This document shows positions 58,401 through 64,000 of a stretch of DNA of 64,000 bases, one piece after another. A program made the position numbers and the translations under genes. The notes under the pieces are model-generated. The model did no database searches. It was not told the origin of the DNA and worked only from the letters and a program-made list of their open reading frames with translations. Position 1 is the stretch's first letter. Each line of letters starts with the position of its first letter. Origin of the DNA: Hermodice carunculata (taxonomy: Eukaryota > Annelida > Polychaeta > Eunicida > Amphinomidae); contig OZ026613.1 of the NCBI GenBank assembly GCA_964020975.1, positions 60,207,668 through 60,271,667 of the forward strand, written 5' to 3'.

Positions 58401-59170
58401 CTCTGCAAAGCCTATGCTCACTGGCTCTGGCGTGTGCAGGGAGCCTGTGAGCTAGGTCGACATCTGTGAATGGACAAATCCTCTGGTTCGGTCTCCAGGT
58501 CGAAAGACTTCAGACTTGCGAGGGGCATGGGATTGATGGTAATGCCTAAAGGCTCTTCGAACAAGGTTTGGTCCAAGGGGGATTGAGCAGCCATCTGAGA
58601 CATAAGGGGATCTGTTGCCATGCCGGTTGCAGGGGTTGCGAGCACCTCAGCAGAAGTGGTCGCCATCACAGATGCAGCCTCAACCTAATCTTCCCACATG
58701 GGGGCAGACAAGGGAGGCTCATGCGCCAAGATCTTGGCCACTGCTGACTGAGAAGTCTGCTGGCTGGAGGGATCTGCTTCTCCGCGAGACCCCTATCCTG
58801 GACCTCAGCCACCACCGACTGAGAAATCTGCAGCTAGGACGGGTCCAGAGGGAGTTCAGAGAACTACCAGGCCTGAGGTCTCAGCAAGGGCTAGCTCAAG
58901 GCGAAAGCAGCAAGCTGCTGTGCTGACAGAGTCTGCTCAGACTCCACAACAGCATTAGTGGCCAATGTGCTAGAAGACTTGGCCTCTTCATGCAACCGTC
59001 GGTCCTCCAGGAGCTCGAGTTCCACCTGCTGCTCAAGAGAGTGAGGCAGGGTACGCAACTGAAGGTTCTGCCTGGACCATAGGTGCCAACACTGCTGATG
59101 CTGAAGACCCTCTGATGGTAGAAGGCGGCCCCCCCCACTGGTCCAGGTGTCTTCCTCCTTCTTCCCATAT
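55450..59170 (-). mobile_element. DIRS-like tyrosine-recombinase retroelement, copy 1 (broken)
   Basis: Reads on the - strand. Gag-type sequence spans about 59060-57600 (VELELLEDRRLHEEAKSSST aligns with the + copy near 61030; WLGQGTLLANSLSRAF; RACIGLLFAGTLF). RT lies at about 57560-57250, with PLVFTRFLQTVAD and VYLEDWLI (57464-57485) matching the DIRS YLDDWL motif. RNase H lies near 57010 (FTIFTDFSQSRWRAH). The recombinase C-terminus is at 56350-55990 (FLAKNQ, LCWYLSHMDG, RAHEVQAFNA). This order, gag-RT-RNase H-YR, is that of DIRS/Ngaro-type elements. Broken at many points and evidently old. The 5' end abuts an R1 fragment. The left boundary is approximate. Confidence 0.75.
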
Positions 59171-59171
59171 G

Positions 59172-59303
59172 CCTAATTCAAGCTTGGTGGAGATGAACCT
59201 TGAATGGGTCTCTACCAAGGTAGAATTTTCCTATTTTTATGAAGTTATAAATTTATTGGAAAATGTTTTAAAAATTCTTCTTGAACTGGTTGGCCAGTAC
59301 AAG
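59172..59303 (+). repeat. R1 repeat fragment
   Basis: 'attcaagcttggtggagatg', 'aaccttgaatgggtctctac' and 'aaaattcttcttgaactggt' are R1 phrases. It separates the two divergent DIRS-like copies. Confidence 0.5.
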
Positions 59304-59582
59304 ACATGCATATTAATTTCCAGCCACAACTGCATACCTGATTGCCTAGTCTCAATTGGCGAGATATGGCAAGATACGGGTCAGTAACTGTGTGGACCAG
59401 CGGGATATTACTAATATTTTGGAAATAAAAATACTTCTTAGAGGCAGATGGATTTTTTTACTTATATATGGCTCTGGTAGTACCAGATGAATACCAGTTT
59501 GGCATTTGTTAACTTAAATTTCTCAAGAAAAGATAATTTTGTGAGAAATGAGCATACAGCCCTGTCTGTTACAGTGATGTGC
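59304..59582 (+). repeat. Dispersed repeat copy B
   Basis: Inverted partner of 49081-49370, from 'atgcatattaatttccagcc' to 'ctgttacagtgatgtgcatg'. Similarity covers the whole block with scattered differences. Confidence 0.65.
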
Positions 59583-59583
59583 A

Positions 59584-62500
59584 TGACCAGTCCACTTGGT
59601 TCTTCTGGATCCGGGTGGTGACTTATGGTGCCCATGCTCCCCTGTTCTTCCTTCCTCCTCAGGTGCCATTTCTGATTTGGTTTAACAGTTGGAAAGCTCG
59701 GTGAACTTTTGTTTACCAAGACTGTTGTAGTGCTGTGCACATTATCTTCTCTGTAGAATTTGTTTTCTGAGTACTCCTAGTCTCTTTCAAGATTAAAACC
59801 AGTTATATGTAATTTATGTATACCCATAAGACAAGTGGAAGTAGAGTGATAATTTTGGCTCAAAACTGATCTTTTCCAAGATGGCATCTGACAGGTCAAA
59901 TCACAGACGGAGGGAGAACAGTGGCAGTCCGGCAGTTGCTGCTTGGCAGCATGCTGTTAGTGTTGATCCAGTGACCACTTCTCCTTCTCCCTTGTTGGGA
60001 AAAGGTCAGAAGATGGATTCACAGAACCACTAAATGGCAGCCTGGGGTGACCATGAACACTATTTTGGTTGTCACAAACAACTTGGCCACATGTGTACTC
60101 GAGAGAATACATGCTGGTTTTGTGTTAGGTGGGCTGAGGACGTGGCTGCTCTACGAGCAAGTCTGGAGGAAGAGCAGAGGGCTAAGCATAAACATGCTGC
60201 TAAATGCCGGGCTGTGGAGTCTGACTCCCCCCCCCCCCCAGTCTTCTTCCCCAGTGACGCCATTAGAGAAACTGAAACGAACCCTCGCAGCTCACCCACA
60301 GACTCCTGTGGCTGCTGCTATTCTTTCATCCCCCCCACTGCTGGGAATAGGGAGAAGAGGTGGCAGGGATAAAAATAAGGCAGTAAGAGATCACTTCATG
60401 GGGATCCCGAGCACTCTGTGCCACCTAAGGGGATGACTGGAGGTTCACTGGGGCTGACCCAAGACTCTCCGCACTCTTGGAGTTGATTGCCAGGAGTCCA
60501 CCGATGCAAGTGGATCTGCTTCGGTCACTGCTCCCTATCTCTCTCAGCCCATCACTTCAGATACCCATCTGAAGAGGCGGGCTAGGTGCCACCTGGGTCT
60601 CTCAGCCTGGACTCCTCTGTCCGAGCTCTGACACCAAGGCAGTCAAGTAGGTGAAGCCAGGCTGGACAGCTTTGGGTTCTCGCCTGGGCATTCCAGAACC
60701 CTGGCCGATTCCCCAAGGGCTTGGTTCAGGCATCCTGGAACATTGAAATCCCATTCGATTGGCCAAGCTCGTGGGTACACAAACTTAGGTCAAATGTTCA
60801 GGTGTCTGAGAGCACCATGGCAGTACCCAAGTCTGTGGTGGTGTCTGCCAGCACTGCATCCTCGGCTCCCACTCTTGTGGCCCCTACCTAGACCCAAGTG
60901 TTCACTCTGGATCTTCTGACCTTTGTGCCGGTGGTGCTGCCTGCTTCCCCTCTGGGCCAAGCCTGGACCGAGTGGCTAGCAATCCCACTGCAACCCTCAT
61001 TTGAGCCAGGTACCCGGCCTCCCTCCTTTGAGAGGCTAGTGGAACTCCAGCTCCAGGAGGAGCAGCAGCTGTGGACAGAAAGTTTGTCTTCTTCCACCCC
61101 CACTGGTACTCTGGCTGTGTTGGAGTCGGTCATCTCTGATGAGCAACTTGCTGCCTTCATTTTAAGCCAGCTCTCACTCATCTGGCAGGCACAGGAGTTC
61201 TTACAACTTCAGCAGGTGCCTTCCGGCCAGCAATTCACCAAATTGGAGGTAGCTGTGGCTCTCGCACTGAGCCTCCCAGAAGTCCTGCTCTCTCACCCTT
61301 CGTGGGAGGAGCAGATGCAGGCTGCTGATGTTGCAGTGACAACTTCCGTGGAACTTGTGCCCCCAGCACAAGGTGTGATGATGGACCCGCTCCTGTCACA
61401 AGTGGCTGCCCCTCCTGCCTCAGATGAACAGCTACCCTACGAGGCTTTGGGTGTCTCAATTCTGAAAGCTTGTGATGAGTCTTCAGACATCCACACTGAG
61501 GAGGAGGAGGATCTCCTAGCTGCTCTCAAATTTGTCTGTCAGAAGGCCCAGGTCACTGGGTACCAGCCAGTGCTCACACAGAGGTTGCTCTGCTCTGCAG
61601 AGCCCATAGCATCTGTGGTGTGGGCAGAACCTGCTTTCGCTCCCATGGATACTACTCCAGCTGTGACCCAGGGCTTTCAACACCTAAAAGCCCTCACTCA
61701 GAGTCTGGGGGCTGAATAAGCTGTGGTTACCCTGACCACTCCCAGGTGACCCTAAGACCTCACTTGGGCTTCCTTGCAAAGAACCAAGTCGCTCCAGATC
61801 CCTCTACGGCATTGAGGGGTTTCACCATTTGTGCTATGGATAGAGCTCCACCTGAGGAAAGAGCCTTGTGCCCAGTAAGAGCACTATGCTGGTATCTCTC
61901 ATGCATGGATGGTGCCAGGGGTCAGGCCTGCCCTCTTTATGCCCCTAGTGACCCCAGAAGGAACAGGTCTGTGGAAACATGATCCCATCGTGGATTAAGC
62001 TGACTGTCCTGCAAGCCTACGAGAACACTTTGAAAAGGCTTTTATCCCTGAAGCAGGTTTTGGCTAGGGTTCAGGGGGTGCGAGCCTTTAATGTCACTTG
62101 GCATGCCCTAAGGAACATTGCTATTGTCAATATCCTCCAGCCTTGCCTTTTGCGATTGTCTATGACTTACCCCGAGCACCACTTACGTGGCTTGATAGTG
62201 CTGGAGGAGGACATTTATGCCTTTGCCCGGCGTAGAAGACTCCTTTGCATAGTTCTGGATACTTGTCCTTTAGACTTTTCTTGTCTGCTCAAGGCAGCCA
62301 CCATCTTTCAGCTTATTGCACCTTCGGGATTTAGACTCAGATGCAGTCTATAAGTGGGCATACCTAGAGGAGGCCTAGACCATCCGTCAGATTTGTATCG
62401 GGCAATGTCCCCGGTTTCCGCCAGGCTGAGAGCTGGCAGACCCATTTTAAGGATACTGCTTTATGGAACAATGTAACCACCCCCTGGTGCCCACCATGTT

Positions 62501-62880
62501 TTCCACAACTCACCAGTCTTGCTAGATCTCCAGGACCAGAAGAGTGGCAATAGGCCTAGACAGTATCTTTCAAAGTGGCAGACTGCTGTCAGGTTGGCAG
62601 GCGATTTGTCGGGGGGGGGGGGCATGTGGCCCCATGCTGGTCGGTAAGGAGTTTCAGGGCTTTGACCAGGATTCTGCTCTTGGCAGTCTCAAGTCCATGT
62701 ACCTTTGAAGGTTCTCCCTTAAGATATTGCCTCTTCACTCGGATTAATAATGTGCCACCCCAGGCTGCGGGCCCCAGTGGTTCTTGATCAGTCTGCGTGT
62801 AGTGTAACCCAATCCCCCAATGTGTTTGTATATTGGCAATGTTGATGGAGAGGTAACGTTAAGTAACTACTACATTCTAT
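59584..62880 (+). mobile_element. DIRS-like tyrosine-recombinase retroelement, copy 2 (broken, non-autonomous)
   Basis: The 5' region (59584-59700) shares 'ccacttggttcttctgga' and 'tgttcttccttcctcctcag' with the other copies. Gag begins with ATG at 59881 (SNHRRRENSGSPAVAAWQHA, then a Cys-rich CHKQLGHMC..ENTCWFC stretch). It continues through 60898-61719, an open acidic/Gln-rich frame (VELQLQEEQQL, SDEQLAAFILSQLS, MMDPLLSQVAA, HLKALTQSLGAE) that aligns with copy 1. The recombinase C-terminus follows at 61770-62353 (FLAKNQVAPD, LCPVRALCWYLSCMDG, VRAFNVTWHALRN). RT and RNase H were not found between them. The 3' end near 62820-62870 carries 'tgtttgtatattggcaat' and GAGAGGTAACGTTAAGTAAC, the inverse of the terminus at 12039. 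Broken, several breaks. Confidence 0.75.
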
Positions 62881-62924
62881 AGGTGGCTTTGCTACTTTTT
62901 CTATTTGTACCTCTTTCATTAGGC

Positions 62925-63475
62925 CCTTTTTGGAATATGATAGTCAAGTACGGAGTTGCTGTACTGCTCCAGACAAAGATATACTTGAAAGCATACAGCT
63001 CGATGCCGCTTGCATTTTCACTAGTGCAATGCATGGAACCAACAATGCTCGAAATACAAAATTCAGAGTTTATCAGCATGTTCAAATCAAGCATAGTGCA
63101 ACTGGTAATCAGGACCATAACGTTTGATGAATTCTACAACTTTGGCAATAGATTTTTAGCGAATCAGCACACCCGTTTCCGTTTAAATGCCAGCCAATTG
63201 GACTCCCACTTTTACAAAATTGACATCAAGAATACCCCACAATGTTCCTGTGGCTCACCTCATTAAAATACTTAGCATTATTTCTTTCATTGGCTTAAGT
63301 ACACTATTCCTCGATCACACTTGCATACTGTAATTTCACAGTATGCACCTTTCACACTACAGACAGTTCTCTGCGAATCCTCTAATTGCTTTCTTATTGA
63401 AAACATCAAGATTTGTTCAGCTGTACATAATCACATTTTTGTAACTGAACGATTTAAATTAGGTGTTGGTTGATC
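62925..63475 (+). mobile_element. LINE C-terminal fragment
   Basis: The + strand frames read LEYDSQV, SCCTAPDKDILESIQLDAA and FTSAMHGTNNAR, then FGNRFLANQHTRFRLNASQL, CSCGSPH and HYFFH, then FVTERFK. This is the usual LINE polyprotein tail (LEY....W......LE.vQ..AAR..tGa; HTRLR...C.CG...E..H.F..C). It needs frame changes to read through, and the RT core is absent. It starts right after the DIRS terminus at 62880. Confidence 0.7.
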
Positions 63476-63580
63476 GTTGACTGTCTGTACAGGTATTCTT
63501 ATTATTTCAGCGTCATTAAACAGTACAAGTAACTTACCAAATTCAGCGCTATATGAAATATGTATATGTATATATATGTA

Positions 63581-63648
<68 letters not shown>

Positions 63649-64000
63649 TTATTTATAAATAATACTACTGGTATAGTAAACGTTATATGCACCCTATCTG
63701 ACAATCTACACTCCAGTTATTTTTGAATTTTTTATGATTTTTTTTTTTCAAAAATCTCTAAAAATATTTTAATAGGAAAGTTTAACATGGACATTTCTTG
63801 TAATGGTTATAACTGAAATATTTTTGGCCAGATTTGTGCCAAACGTGGTAGGGATGTACCTTTTATAAGTGTCTATCTATTTTGTGCAAATTGTCATGCT
63901 CCAATGTTGTTTGGACCTTGATCTCATTCCCAAGGTCACAGGAGAACTAACACGAAATTTACTGTTCACTTGATAACTTGAGATCTGTTTTGAGTTAGGA
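63476..64000. other. TA microsatellite and R1-like end of the window
   Basis: TA run at about 63595-63645. From about 63830, 'gccaaacgtggtagggatgt' and 'caaggtcacaggagaacta' are R1-like phrases. No gene is seen. Confidence 0.5.

Noticed and set aside
62575-62787. Short frame after the recombinase as an extra gene
   Set aside because: It lies inside the 3' region of the DIRS-like copy and crosses a poly-G run.

Overview
The window looks like nuclear DNA of a marine invertebrate animal. It is AT-rich and rich in TACATGTA-type motifs. It has GT-AG introns, long microsatellites, many miniature inverted-repeat transposons with TA target sites, and BEL/Pao, DIRS-like, Penelope-like and LINE retroelements side by side. 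A mollusc, another lophotrochozoan or an invertebrate deuterostome would all fit; the sequence alone does not settle it. No prokaryotic signature (operons, ribosome binding sites, CRISPR) was seen.

The only host gene I can support is a CDGSH iron-sulfur domain gene of the CISD1/CISD2 (mitoNEET / NAF-1) type on the + strand. Its second coding exon is 3847-4058 and its last is 42197-42292; the first lies upstream of the window. The intron between them is about 38.1 kb and separates the first two cysteine ligands of the 2Fe-2S cluster from the third cysteine and the histidine. The 3' untranslated region follows from 42293, carries a 31-32 bp tandem repeat, and probably ends near AATAAA signals at 43170-43195.

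The giant intron is a transposon graveyard with one fresh arrival. Older contents are dispersed repeat families (called R1, R2 and R3 here), a CR1-like LINE tail (7120-8018), a degraded DIRS-like element (12039-14075) with a 334-bp satellite element beside it, three MITEs set one after another in TA repeats (14940-15509), a second LINE tail (23120-23600) and a Penelope-like fragment (26560-27350). The fresh arrival is a BEL/Pao LTR retrotransposon at 33482-40015, in the same orientation as the gene. By eye its two 288-bp LTRs are identical. It has a 5-bp target duplication, an 18-nt primer site matching tRNA-Phe, and one open 1835-codon gag-pol frame. It looks whole and very young.

Downstream of the gene, 43.2-46.7 kb is intergenic sequence with MITEs. 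A broken Penelope-like element lies on the - strand at about 46690-51789 and has itself received two smaller insertions. Low-complexity and degenerate tandem repeats follow, including a 154-bp GA array. Two further broken DIRS-like copies of the same family as the intronic one are arranged divergently (55450-59170 on -, 59584-62880 on +), followed by a third LINE tail (62925-63475).

I did not find a convincing new biological system. The points most worth a second look are the young BEL element inside the CISD intron, the three DIRS copies with shared terminal sequences, the 334-bp element that borrows those termini, and three unrelated repeat families that share a terminal-hairpin layout.
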